From CBDFHV01 sp965247705 (GTDB lineage Bacteria > Pseudomonadota > Alphaproteobacteria > Rhodospirillales > CAMCUA01): 64,000 bases of DNA. Positions 52,245-60,528 of the stretch are shown here, one piece after another. The notes beneath the pieces were generated by a model. That model was not told the DNA's origin and did no database searches. It worked only from the letters and a program-made list of their open reading frames with translations. The stretch spans positions 62,001 to 126,000 of the forward strand of contig CBDFHV010000076.1 in the NCBI GenBank assembly GCA_965247705.1, written 5' to 3'. The position numbers were made by a program, and so were the translations under genes. Position 1 is the stretch's first letter, and every line of letters begins with the position of its first letter.

Positions 52245-53507
52245 TCAGGCGCACAGTTCCAGCGCCGTGTGGGCGACGGCGCGGGCGGTGACCATCAATT
52301 CCGTCACTTCCACCCGCTCGTCGGGGGCCGGCCACTCGGGGTAGACCTTGATGTCGCCGGGCCCGTACTGGAGCGAAGGGATTCCAGCCTCCGCCAGCAC
52401 GTTGCCGTCGCCGTAGTTGCCGATCCGCTCGACGCTGCCGATCCGTGGCGGTTTGCCGGAGGCCAGTTCCTGCCCCTCGGCCAGGGCACGAACCAGTGGA
52501 TGGTCGTGGGCGATTTCCATGGGGGCCATGTGATAGGGGTCGTCGGGGCCGTTGGCGGGGATGGTCATGGTGTAGTCCAGGTTCGGCATGTCGTTGATGC
52601 CGTCGAGCACCCGCTGCACGTCCTCGCGCACCGTCTCCAGGCTCATGCCGGGGATCAGTCGCACCTGGAACATCAGCGCGCATTCCCGCCCGTAGTGATC
52701 CTTGTGGATGGTGTCGTAGCGGATCATCGGGAAGTCCTTGAGTTCCGGATGGGGCGTGTAGGTGAGCCAGTTGTTGGGTAGCTTGTTGGTCAGGCTGGGC
52801 CCGAAGCGGCGGATCAGTTCCGCCTGCTGCTCGATGGCGTTGGTGTAGGTGGCCCGCGCCTCGGGAGTGAAGCGGAAAAAAAGGCCCGGCGTGGTGGTGG
52901 CGATCTTCACCCGCACAGAACCCGTACAAACCGTGCCGATGGTGTTGGCCGCATGCTCGATGTTGATGCAGTAGTCGGCCCGCACGCCGTGGCGCAGCGC
53001 GGTGCGGGTCCCGGTGCCGCCCAGTTTGTGGGCCGCCACGGGACAGACGACGATGTCGCCCTTGAGCTTGGCGCCCGATTCGACGATGCCGGCGACGCCG
53101 GCGATGGCGGCGGCCAGGCCCCCCTTGTCGTCCTGGGCGCCCAGGCCCCACAGCCAGCCGTCCTCCAGCCGCCCTTCGTAGGGATCCACCGTCCAGCCCG
53201 ACATCATGACGTTGGTGTCGATGTGGCCGTTGATCATCAGGCTCTTGCCGCCGCCGGTGCCCTTCAGGGTGGCGATGGGCTGGCGGGTGACCTTGCCGTC
53301 TTCCCAGGGGTGCGCCACGTCCATCATCTGGACCTCGAGGCCCAGGTCCCGCAGGTAATCGCCCATGAAGTCGGCCACCTCGTGCTCCTGGAACATGAAG
53401 CTGGGGATGCGGATCATGCGCCGCGCCAGGTCCACCAGGCGCTCCTCGGAGACGGTTTCGAAGACGGTGCGGGACTGTTCGGACTGGGACATTTCAGGGC
53501 TTCCCAC
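52245..53507 (-). CDS. M20-family deacylase (ArgE/DapE-like) with altered active site
   Basis: 420 residues. Metal ligands are seen in INGHIDTNV (His, Asp) and LGAQDDKGG (bridging Asp). The position where the family has the catalytic Glu-Glu (DEExGG) reads AHKLGGTGT, and a later ligand is in NIEHAANT. The His/Lys replacement means catalysis must differ or be lost. A lid/dimerisation domain follows. It lies in the tauD-hyuB-dehydrogenase-M19-M20-DUF1445 operon and has homologues annotated as succinyl-diaminopimelate desuccinylase. Confidence 0.88.
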   Translation of the reverse strand: MGSPEMSQSEQSRTVFETVSEERLVDLARRMIRIPSFMFQEHEVADFMGDYLRDLGLEVQMMDVAHPWEDGKVTRQPIATLKGTGGGKSLMINGHIDTNVMMSGWTVDPYEGRLEDGWLWGLGAQDDKGGLAAAIAGVAGIVESGAKLKGDIVVCPVAAHKLGGTGTRTALRHGVRADYCINIEHAANTIGTVCTGSVRVKIATTTPGLFFRFTPEARATYTNAIEQQAELIRRFGPSLTNKLPNNWLTYTPHPELKDFPMIRYDTIHKDHYGRECALMFQVRLIPGMSLETVREDVQRVLDGINDMPNLDYTMTIPANGPDDPYHMAPMEIAHDHPLVRALAEGQELASGKPPRIGSVERIGNYGDGNVLAEAGIPSLQYGPGDIKVYPEWPAPDERVEVTELMVTARAVAHTALELCA

Positions 53508-53651
53508 CTATTCCAAGTTGCTCTGAAGTCGCGCCGGGACCGGGGCGCGGCGCATCTTAACGGAGGTCGAATGGGGAAGACAGAGGCGCATAATCGAGAT
53601 GCTACCTCGATGGCGCGAATCCGATCTCGGTTCTATCAATCACAAGAAAGA

Positions 53652-53760
53652 AAACCACAGAGGCACAGAGGCACAGAGATAGAAAAATTAATATTAATAA
53701 AATAAAGGATGTATAATTATTTTAACTAAACTTCTCTGTGTCTCTGTGTCTCTGTGGTAT
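53652..53760. repeat. CACAGAGG-type palindromic repeat, locus 3
   Basis: The left arm AACCACAGAGGCACAGAGGC pairs with CTCTGTGTCTCTGTGTCTCTG on the right. The loop of about 50 bases is very AT-rich compared with the surroundings. It begins 14 bases after the stop codon of the M19 dipeptidase gene and occupies the gap before the M20 gene. Confidence 0.85.
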
Positions 53761-53774
53761 TCTGAAAAACTCCG

Positions 53775-54770
53775 TCACGCCCCCCACACATCCTTGAGCA
53801 GGCGCATCCAGTTTTCGCCCAGGATCTTGCGGATGCGGGCCTCGGACCAGCCGCGGGCTTCCATGGTCGCCGTCAGATTGGGGAATTCGCCGATGGTACG
53901 GATGCCCTTGGGTTTCATGACCTTGGCGTGCAGGAATTCGGTGGTGAAGCGGGCATAGCCCTTGTCCCGCTGGGCGTGCTCCTGGAAGGCGCTGGGCCGG
54001 GCGTGATCCTGGGTGAAGTCGGTGCCGATGGCGACGTGGTCTTCGCCCATCACGTCGATGCTGTAGTCCACCGCGTCGATCACGTCCTCGACCGTGGAGT
54101 CGTTGCCCCGAGGCAGGAACGGGGCGAACAGGCTGATGCCCATCAGGCCGCCCCTCTCGGCGATGGCGCGCATGGCCTCGTCAGTCTTGTTGCGCGGGCT
54201 GTCGTGCATTCCGGCCGGCAGCGCATGGGAGGCGCAGACCGGCTTCGGCGAGGCGGCGATGGCATCGAGGGTGCTCTGGGCGCCGACGTGGCTCAGATCG
54301 CAGACGATGCCAACCCGGGCCATTTCGTCCACAACTTCGCGGCCGAAGCCGGTCAGCCCGGAGTCCTTGGCCTCCCAGCAGCCGGCGCCGGAATAGTTCT
54401 GGGTGTTGTAGGTGAGCTGCATGACCCCCACCCCCAGATCCTTGAATATCCCCAGATACCCCAACTGGTCCTCGATGCCGGAGGTGTTTTGCCAGCCGAG
54501 GATGATGCCGGTCTTGTCCTCCCTTTTGGCTCGCACGATGTCCTCGGTGGTGTTGACCTTGAGCAGGATGTCGGCGTGCTCCTCGAACCAATGCCGCCAC
54601 TGAATGATGTTGCCGATGGTGTCGTGAAAATTCTCCCAGGTGCAGCAGGTGATGTTGACCGCGGTGACGCCGCCTTTCCGCATGTCCTCGAAGACGGCGC
54701 GGCTCCAGTTGGAGATCATCAGGCCGTCGATGACGAGGGCGTCCCGGTGCAGGGTCGAGGGTTCGTTCAT
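53775..54770 (-). CDS. membrane-dipeptidase (M19) family protein lacking the HxD motif
   Basis: 331 residues. Similarity to M19 is seen in GGVTAVNITCC, ILGWQNTSGIEDQL, LGVGVMQLTYN, CDLSHVGAQS (His), ASHALP (His) and VAIGTDF (Asp). The N-terminal zinc motif DGHxD is replaced by DGLMISNW and the bridging Glu region IEGG by NTSG, so the canonical two-zinc centre cannot form. It may be a distinct subfamily with one metal or a different substrate. It lies 21 bases after the dehydrogenase gene. Confidence 0.88.
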   Translation of the reverse strand: MNEPSTLHRDALVIDGLMISNWSRAVFEDMRKGGVTAVNITCCTWENFHDTIGNIIQWRHWFEEHADILLKVNTTEDIVRAKREDKTGIILGWQNTSGIEDQLGYLGIFKDLGVGVMQLTYNTQNYSGAGCWEAKDSGLTGFGREVVDEMARVGIVCDLSHVGAQSTLDAIAASPKPVCASHALPAGMHDSPRNKTDEAMRAIAERGGLMGISLFAPFLPRGNDSTVEDVIDAVDYSIDVMGEDHVAIGTDFTQDHARPSAFQEHAQRDKGYARFTTEFLHAKVMKPKGIRTIGEFPNLTATMEARGWSEARIRKILGENWMRLLKDVWGA

Positions 54771-54791
54771 GGGAAGCCTCCCCGTATGGGT

Positions 54792-55835
54792 TCAGTAGCC
54801 GCGTTCGACGTTGGCCTGGGTGGGCAGGGGCTTGCCGGCCAGGTCGGCGCGCAGGTTGTCGAACAGCAGGTCCAGGGTCAGCGGCGAATACTGCTCTCGA
54901 TCGATACAGGACGTGTGCGGGGTCATGATCAGGTTCGGCGTCGTCCACAGGGGCGACTCGGGCGGCACCGGCTCCGGATCGAAGCCGTCGAGCACCGCCC
55001 CCGACAGGCGGCCGCTGGCCAGATACTCGGCCAGGGTCTTGTAGTCGAACGTTTGGGTTGGCGCCGTGGTCACGAAGCCCGCCCCTTGTTTCATCATGGC
55101 GAAGGCGTCGCGGTCGAACAGGCCCACCGTTTCGGGGGTGTAGGGCAGGGTGACCAGCACGAAGTCCGCCCGCGGCAGCACCTGGTCCATCCGGTCCGGC
55201 GTGACCACCTCGTCGCACAGTGGGTGCGCCGCGCCAGAGCGGCGGACTCCAAGGACCCGCAGGCCCAGCTCCTTGGCCCGTCGGGCGCCGGCGCCACCCA
55301 GGTGGCCGACGCCGACGACGGCGAGGGTCTTGCCGTCGATGCCGGTCTCGATCTCCGGCGCCCAGCGCATTTGCTCCTTGCAGGTGGCGAAGAAGGGGAT
55401 GCGGCAATTGAGCATGAGCAGGGCGGTGGCGATGAACTCGCCGGCCTTCGTGGCGTGGATGCCGCTGTTGTGGACCAGGACCGCGTCATCCTTAAGCCAC
55501 TTGCCGGGCGGCAGCAGCTTGTGGAAGGCGGCCGAGGTGACCATGGCCCAGCGCAGCTTGGGGCCGGTGATCGGCGCCTGCTCCAAAAGCTGCTGGGTGG
55601 TGGCGACGACCACCTCCGCGTCGCCCATACCGGCGTCGTACTCGTCGCGGTTCTCGCCGAAGGTGACGTCCAGCCGCTCGGCCACGTCCGGGTGGCGCCG
55701 GCAGGTGTCGTCGTACTGCTGTCGGGTGATGGCGAAGGCCGGGTTGGTCTTGCGCACGGAGTAACCCGGCGGCGCCTTCTCCGGTGTGGGCGGGTTCTGG
55801 ATGTGCAGGCGAATGCGGCGGTTGGGGTCCGTCAT
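54792..55835 (-). CDS. D-2-hydroxyacid dehydrogenase-family protein, noncanonical active site
   Basis: 347 residues. The Rossmann loop is VVGVGHLGGAGARRAKELG and the substrate helix KAGEFIATALLMLN. Catalytic His is in TPHTSC and the acid partner region is LDGFDPEPV. The conserved Arg of the NxARGG motif is absent: the site reads TTAPTQTFDYKTL. The dehydrogenase reaction is therefore uncertain. It is the third gene of the operon, after hyuB. Confidence 0.87.
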   Translation of the reverse strand: MTDPNRRIRLHIQNPPTPEKAPPGYSVRKTNPAFAITRQQYDDTCRRHPDVAERLDVTFGENRDEYDAGMGDAEVVVATTQQLLEQAPITGPKLRWAMVTSAAFHKLLPPGKWLKDDAVLVHNSGIHATKAGEFIATALLMLNCRIPFFATCKEQMRWAPEIETGIDGKTLAVVGVGHLGGAGARRAKELGLRVLGVRRSGAAHPLCDEVVTPDRMDQVLPRADFVLVTLPYTPETVGLFDRDAFAMMKQGAGFVTTAPTQTFDYKTLAEYLASGRLSGAVLDGFDPEPVPPESPLWTTPNLIMTPHTSCIDREQYSPLTLDLLFDNLRADLAGKPLPTQANVERGY

Positions 55836-55927
55836 GGTTCTGGTCCGCGGCTATGGAAGGCGCCGGCCCGGGCGGGTCGGCAAGACGTTCGAAACCCTAG
55901 GCGGTCGGTGAGGACCAGACAAGCGAT

Positions 55928-57655
55928 TCAGGCGGGACGGCGGCGAAGCGTCTCCGTGGCCTCGCGATCCACGGTCAAAGTGGTCGAGTCGATGGCGACG
56001 CCGTAGGCCGTGCGGGCGTGCTCGATGGAAATCTTCTCCTGGCGCACGTCTTCCAGTACCGCCGCCGGGTCCCGCGCCAATGGCTCGCCGAAGCCGCCGC
56101 CGCCTGCCATTTGCACCCGGATCACCTGATCGCGACCGAAGGGGCGCACGAACTTGGACGGCAGCGCCGTCTCCCCACGGCCGGGATTGAGCGCCAGGCG
56201 CGGCTTGGCGCTGGCCTGGCCGCCGAACAGGCCCCAGGGCGGGAAATGCTGGCGGTCGGAGCGCACGTTCAACATGGCGTCGGTCAGCAGCCGGTACTGG
56301 CGGACCAGGCCCAGCGCCCCCCGATAGCGCCCCGGCCCGCCGCTGTCGGGCAGGAAGCCGTAGGCTTCCACCCGCACCGGAAATTCGGATTCCAGGACTT
56401 CCACCGGCACGTTGGCGGCATTGGCCAGGCAGTAGGGGCCGCCGTCCTGGCCGTCCCGGTCCGGCCCGCCGCCATGGCCGGTGATCACGTGGGTCTCGAC
56501 GCACAGGAAGGCTTCGCCGCTGTCCCGCTGGCCGGCCATGGCCAGGCAATAGTCAGAGCCGCCGATGCAGGCCGGTACCCGGCCCTTGAACAGGAGGGCC
56601 AGGGCGCCGAGGACCACCGAGCGCACCCGGTAGCCCATTTGTCCCCGGGAGCCTACCGGCGCCGGAAAGGTGGTGTTGACGAAGGTGGCGGGCGGCGCGG
56701 TGATGGCGATGGGACGGTAGAACCCGGCGTTGGTGGGGATGGCGGGGTCGAGGACCGTGCGGATGGCGGCGAAGGTGCAGGACTGGGTCCATTCGAAATT
56801 GGCGTTGATGGAGCCGGTGGTCTGGCGGTCGGTGCCGGCATAGTCCACCGCGACGGTGTCGCCACGGACCACGACCTTGACCTGGATTTTCACCGGCTCG
56901 CTGGGCAGGCCGCGGTCGTCGTTCCACTCGGTGAATTCGGCCTCGCCGTCGGGGAGCGCGGCGATGGAGGCCCGGGTCAGCCGTTCGGCGTAGTCGATCA
57001 CGTCGCCCATCGCCCGGCGCACCGTCTCGGCGCCATAATCCGCCAGCACCCGCGCCAACTGTTGTTCGGCCGCCGCGACCGCCGCCACCTGGGCCCGGAT
57101 GTCGCCCATAACCTGATCCGACACCCGCACGTTGGCGGCGATCAGGCGAAACAGCATGTCGTCGGGCTGGCCCCGGCGGTACAGCCGGCTCGGCGGGATG
57201 CGCAGACCCTCCTGGAATATCTCGGTGCTGTCGGTGGCCTGACCGCCCGGCGCCCGGCCCCCCATGTCCGAGTGATGGACCACGGTGCAGAGGAAGGCGA
57301 TGCGCCGGCCGTCGGCGTCGTAGGCGGGCTTGAACAGGAACAGGTCGTTCAGGTGCTGGGCGCCGGAATAGGGGTCGTTGCTGACCAGGATGTCGCCGGG
57401 GGCCAGATCGTCGGCGAACCGGTCCAGGCAGCCGCGGAGTGCCGGCATCATCGACCCCAGGTGGCCGGGCAGGGCGACCCCCTGAGCCACCAGGTCGCCG
57501 TCGGCGTCACAGATGCAGGCGGAGAAGTCGAGGCTGCTCTTGACGATGACGGATCGTGACGTGCGGATGATGGTGACGATCATCACCTCCGCCACGCTCA
57601 CCAGGGCCTTGTAGATCAGCTCCCGCCGGATGGGGTCGAGGGCGGGCGCCGTCAT
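55928..57655 (-). CDS. hyuB: hydantoinase B/oxoprolinase family protein
   Basis: 575 residues. HyuB features are LDPIRRELIYKALVS, RTSRSVIVKSSLDFS, GDILVSNDPYSGAQHLND, EIFQEGLRIPPSRLY, VDYAGTDRQ and GPGRYRGALG, ending with GGFGEPLARDP. It starts 4 bases after the stop of the TauD-like gene. No HyuA partner is adjacent; the HyuA gene starting at 63715 is on the other strand 6 kb away and could supply it. Confidence 0.92.
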   Translation of the reverse strand: MTAPALDPIRRELIYKALVSVAEVMIVTIIRTSRSVIVKSSLDFSACICDADGDLVAQGVALPGHLGSMMPALRGCLDRFADDLAPGDILVSNDPYSGAQHLNDLFLFKPAYDADGRRIAFLCTVVHHSDMGGRAPGGQATDSTEIFQEGLRIPPSRLYRRGQPDDMLFRLIAANVRVSDQVMGDIRAQVAAVAAAEQQLARVLADYGAETVRRAMGDVIDYAERLTRASIAALPDGEAEFTEWNDDRGLPSEPVKIQVKVVVRGDTVAVDYAGTDRQTTGSINANFEWTQSCTFAAIRTVLDPAIPTNAGFYRPIAITAPPATFVNTTFPAPVGSRGQMGYRVRSVVLGALALLFKGRVPACIGGSDYCLAMAGQRDSGEAFLCVETHVITGHGGGPDRDGQDGGPYCLANAANVPVEVLESEFPVRVEAYGFLPDSGGPGRYRGALGLVRQYRLLTDAMLNVRSDRQHFPPWGLFGGQASAKPRLALNPGRGETALPSKFVRPFGRDQVIRVQMAGGGGFGEPLARDPAAVLEDVRQEKISIEHARTAYGVAIDSTTLTVDREATETLRRRPA

Positions 57656-57659
57656 CCGA

Positions 57660-58550
57660 TTACGCGGCCACCGCCACTTCGCTGCGCACCGAGCCGTAGG
57701 CGGGGATGTCCCCTTCGATGGTCGTCCGCAGCATGTGTCGTTCGTACTTGTCGTCGTCGAAGGGCATGGCGCAATGCTGGCTGCAGCGGTTGTCCCACAG
57801 CACCACGTCGCCGACCCGCCAGCGATGCCGGTAGACGAACCGGGGCTGGACGGCGAATTCGCACAACTCCTTGATCAGGGCCTTGCCCTCGTCCAGTTCC
57901 ACGCCCTCGATCTCTACCGCCCAGCGGCCGATGTAGAGGGATTTGCGCCCGGTCTCGGGGTGAATGCGGACCAGGGGATGCCACACGTCGGGGCGGTCGC
58001 GCTTCTCCGTCTCGGTCAGCGCCGGCGAGTGGGGCTAGTTGATCAGATGCATCTCCACCCGGCTGAAGCGGCCGCGGCGGCCTTCGATGCGGGAGCGCAA
58101 TGCTTCCGGCAGGGTGTCGTAGGCCTTGTACATGTTGGCGAAGGCGGTATCGCCCCCCTCCGGCGGCACGATCAGCGCGTGGAGCATGGACCCCATGTTG
58201 GGAACTTCCTTGTCCTCCCCGTCGGTGTGCCAGCCCCACCCCGCCCGGCGCAGGCCGAGTGGCTTGCCGTCCTTGACCACGTTGGAGATGACGTAGACCT
58301 CCGGCAGGCCAGGCAGGTTCATGGGCTCCGGAGTTCCCAACTGGGGCATGATGTGGAGCGGCCCGAAACGCCGTGTGAAAGCGACGTGCTCGGCCGGCGT
58401 CCAGGTAACGCCCCGAAACAGCAGCACGTTGTGGTCGAGCCAAGCCCGGCGAACGGCCGCCATGGCCTCGTCGTCGATGTCGCCGGCTGGATCGACGCCG
58501 GTGATTTCCGCGCCCAGGGCATCGCTCAAGGGGCGGACTTCGATCGCCAT
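57660..58550 (-). pseudogene. TauD/TfdA-type dioxygenase gene with an in-frame amber codon
   Basis: The frame from ATG at 58550 to TAA at 57660 is intact except for one TAG at 58035-58037. The first 171 residues hold the iron-site motif WHTDGED and RFGPLHIMPQ. The rest holds DVWHPLVRIHPETGRKSLY, the distal His in DNRCSQHCAMPFD, and the 2-oxoglutarate Arg in YERHMLRT. Read through, it would be a normal length of 296 residues. A single base change (e.g. TAC to TAG) explains it. It would be a Fe(II)/2-oxoglutarate dioxygenase and is the first gene of its operon. Confidence 0.88.
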
Positions 58551-58727
58551 TGGCGGGGTCCTCTTTCGGTGCGAAGTGCAGGGGTTGGGACAGGTCTCAG
58601 ACAGTCCGAAATCCTACACCGCGGCGGCAGCGTTTCAAAGTGAGGTGACGGATCGGCGCTCCCACCGTTTCCTTGGAGCGTGCCGATGGGCTATGACCAC
58701 AACCGCAGCACGCTTTGCGCTGCCCAG

Positions 58728-59807
58728 CTAGTGTAGCGATTCCAACGCTTGTTTCCCTCGGTTGACCTTATCGATGATGGAACTGGCGGAAGCCGTCCAG
58801 GCGAAAGGCTTGGGGTCGGCGTTGTGCTGGTCGAGGTAGTCGTTGATGGCCATTTGCAATTCGACGATGGAGTGAAACACGCCGCGACGGATGCGCTTTC
58901 GGGTGATCTCGGCAAAGAAGCGTTCGACCAAGTTGAGCCACGACGCCGAGGTCGGCGTGAAATGCAGGTGGAACCGGGGATGGCGTTTCAGCCAGCGCTT
59001 GACCTCCGGCGTCTTGTGGGCGGCGTAGTTGTCGACGATCAGGTGGAGAGCCAGGTGCTTCGACGTCGCGCGGTTGATCTTGTTCAAGAAGCGGATGAAC
59101 TCCTGATGGCGATGCTTCTGCATGCATTGGCCGATGACCGTGCCGTCGAGCACGTCGAGCGCCGCGAACAGGGTGGTGGTGCCGTGGCGCTTATAGTCGT
59201 GGGTCATGGTGCCGGCCCGGCCCTTCTTCATCGGCAGGCCCGGCTGGGTGCGGTCGAGTGCCTGGATCTGGGACTTCTCGTCCACCGACAGGACGATGGC
59301 GTGCTCCGGCGGGTTGACATACAGCCCGACCACGTCCTCGACGTTCTCGGCAAACCGCGGATCATTGGACAGCTTGAAAGTCGCCACCAGATGCGGTTTC
59401 AGCTCATGTGCCTTCCAGATCGCCTGAACGCTCGACGGCGCGATGCCCACCGCCTTGGCCATCGTTCGCAGGCTCCAGTGGGTCGCGTCCGGCGGCGTTT
59501 CCGTCTTGGTCTTCTCGATCACCCGCATGACCACATCCGCCGCAAGCGGTGCCTTGCCCGGCGGGCGCGTCTTATCGCGGCACAAACCGTCCACGCCGGC
59601 CTCCACATAGCGCGTCCGCCAGCGTCGGATGGTCGGTTTGCTCACGCCCAAGCGGCGCTGGATCTCATCGGTGCCAACGCCGTCGCCGGCCAGCCGTACA
59701 ATCCGAGCCCGTCGGACATGCTTCTGCGGCGTGTTGCCATTGGCGATCAACGCCTCCAGCCTGTCCTGATCCCCAGGCGCCAGCTGGATCCTCACTTTCT
59801 TCCCCAT
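58728..59807 (-). CDS. IS630-family transposase
   Basis: 359 residues. An N-terminal helix-turn-helix pair (GDGVGTDEIQRRLGVSKPTI and AKAVGIAPSSVQAIW) precedes the DDE domain: first Asp in LSVDEKSQIQ, second in IVDNYAAHKT and Glu in WLNLVERFFAE. It is uninterrupted and may be active. Its TAG stop is formed by the TA target dinucleotide outside the element. Confidence 0.95.
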   Translation of the reverse strand: MGKKVRIQLAPGDQDRLEALIANGNTPQKHVRRARIVRLAGDGVGTDEIQRRLGVSKPTIRRWRTRYVEAGVDGLCRDKTRPPGKAPLAADVVMRVIEKTKTETPPDATHWSLRTMAKAVGIAPSSVQAIWKAHELKPHLVATFKLSNDPRFAENVEDVVGLYVNPPEHAIVLSVDEKSQIQALDRTQPGLPMKKGRAGTMTHDYKRHGTTTLFAALDVLDGTVIGQCMQKHRHQEFIRFLNKINRATSKHLALHLIVDNYAAHKTPEVKRWLKRHPRFHLHFTPTSASWLNLVERFFAEITRKRIRRGVFHSIVELQMAINDYLDQHNADPKPFAWTASASSIIDKVNRGKQALESLH

Positions 59808-59864
59808 GAACCCAGAATCGCATCACACCTGCCCGATGGGAATCATTTGTTTCGAGCGGAACAC
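58731..59864 (-). mobile_element. IS630-family insertion sequence
   Basis: 1134 bases flanked by TA duplications at 58729-58730 and 59865-59866. The inverted ends are imperfect (GTGTAGCGATTCCAACGCTT and, complementary from the right, GTGTTCCGCTCGAAACAAAT). It lies directly upstream of the glutathione S-transferase gene. The same end sequences flank the mini-element at 38764-39945. Confidence 0.9.
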
Positions 59865-59883
59865 TAGGAAAGAGGAGACGGCG

Positions 59884-60504
59884 GTGCAGTTCTACACATT
59901 TCCAGCGTCGGCCAACTGTCGCAAGGTCGCGGCCGTCGCAAGAGAACTCGGGCTGGAGCTCGAGGAGAAGACTGTCGACTTCATGAGTGGGGAGCACAAG
60001 GCGCCCGAGTACCTGAAGATCAATCCCAACGGCAAGGTTCCTGCCTTGGTCGACGGTGACCTCAAGCTGTGGGAGTCCAACGCGATCATGGGTTATCTCT
60101 GCGCCAAGGTCGAAAGCACGGACCTGTGGCCAAAGAGCAACGCCCGCTACGACATCATGCGATGGATGTACTGGGAGCTGGCCCACTGGGGCCCCGCCTG
60201 CGACACCTTTGCCTACGAGAACGTGCTCAAGGCCATGATTGGCGCGGGCGATCCCGATGCTGCGGCGCTTGCCCGCGCGACCGAAGCCTTCAACCGCTAC
60301 GCCGCCGTGCTCGAAGCCCATCTGGAGGGACGCAAGTACCTGAGCGGCGACAAGCCCACCATCGCCGACATCGCCGTCGCCTCGCACCTGACCTACGCGG
60401 TTCCCGCGAAGATGCCGGTTGACGGCTTCGAGCGAATCAACGCCTGGAACAGCACGTTGAATGACCTGCCCGGTTGGCGCGAAACGGCACCGAACCTGGG
60501 CTAA
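59884..60504 (+). CDS. glutathione S-transferase family protein
   Basis: 206 residues from GTG at 59884 (read MQFYTFPASANCRKV), with AGAGGAG about 8 bases upstream. The N-terminal thioredoxin-like domain has the cis-Pro/Glu-Ser motif GKVPALVDGDLKLWESNAI. The C-terminal helical domain has YLSGDKPTIADIAVAS. The frame opens in the IS630 end, but this is not part of the gene. Because the insertion ends only 20 bases before the start, the native promoter is probably displaced. Confidence 0.93.
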   Translation: MQFYTFPASANCRKVAAVARELGLELEEKTVDFMSGEHKAPEYLKINPNGKVPALVDGDLKLWESNAIMGYLCAKVESTDLWPKSNARYDIMRWMYWELAHWGPACDTFAYENVLKAMIGAGDPDAAALARATEAFNRYAAVLEAHLEGRKYLSGDKPTIADIAVASHLTYAVPAKMPVDGFERINAWNSTLNDLPGWRETAPNLG

Positions 60505-60528
60505 GCCATCGGCCGAGCGCGGTGACGC

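Noticed and set aside
31508..53760. CRISPR array made of CACAGAG units
   Set aside because: The units are short, contiguous without spacers, and arranged as palindrome arms, not as repeat-spacer arrays.
58035..58037. Amber codon as pyrrolysine or stop-codon recoding
   Set aside because: Several intact genes here end in TAG, and no PYLIS-like structure or recoding genes are seen; mutation or sequence error is simpler.
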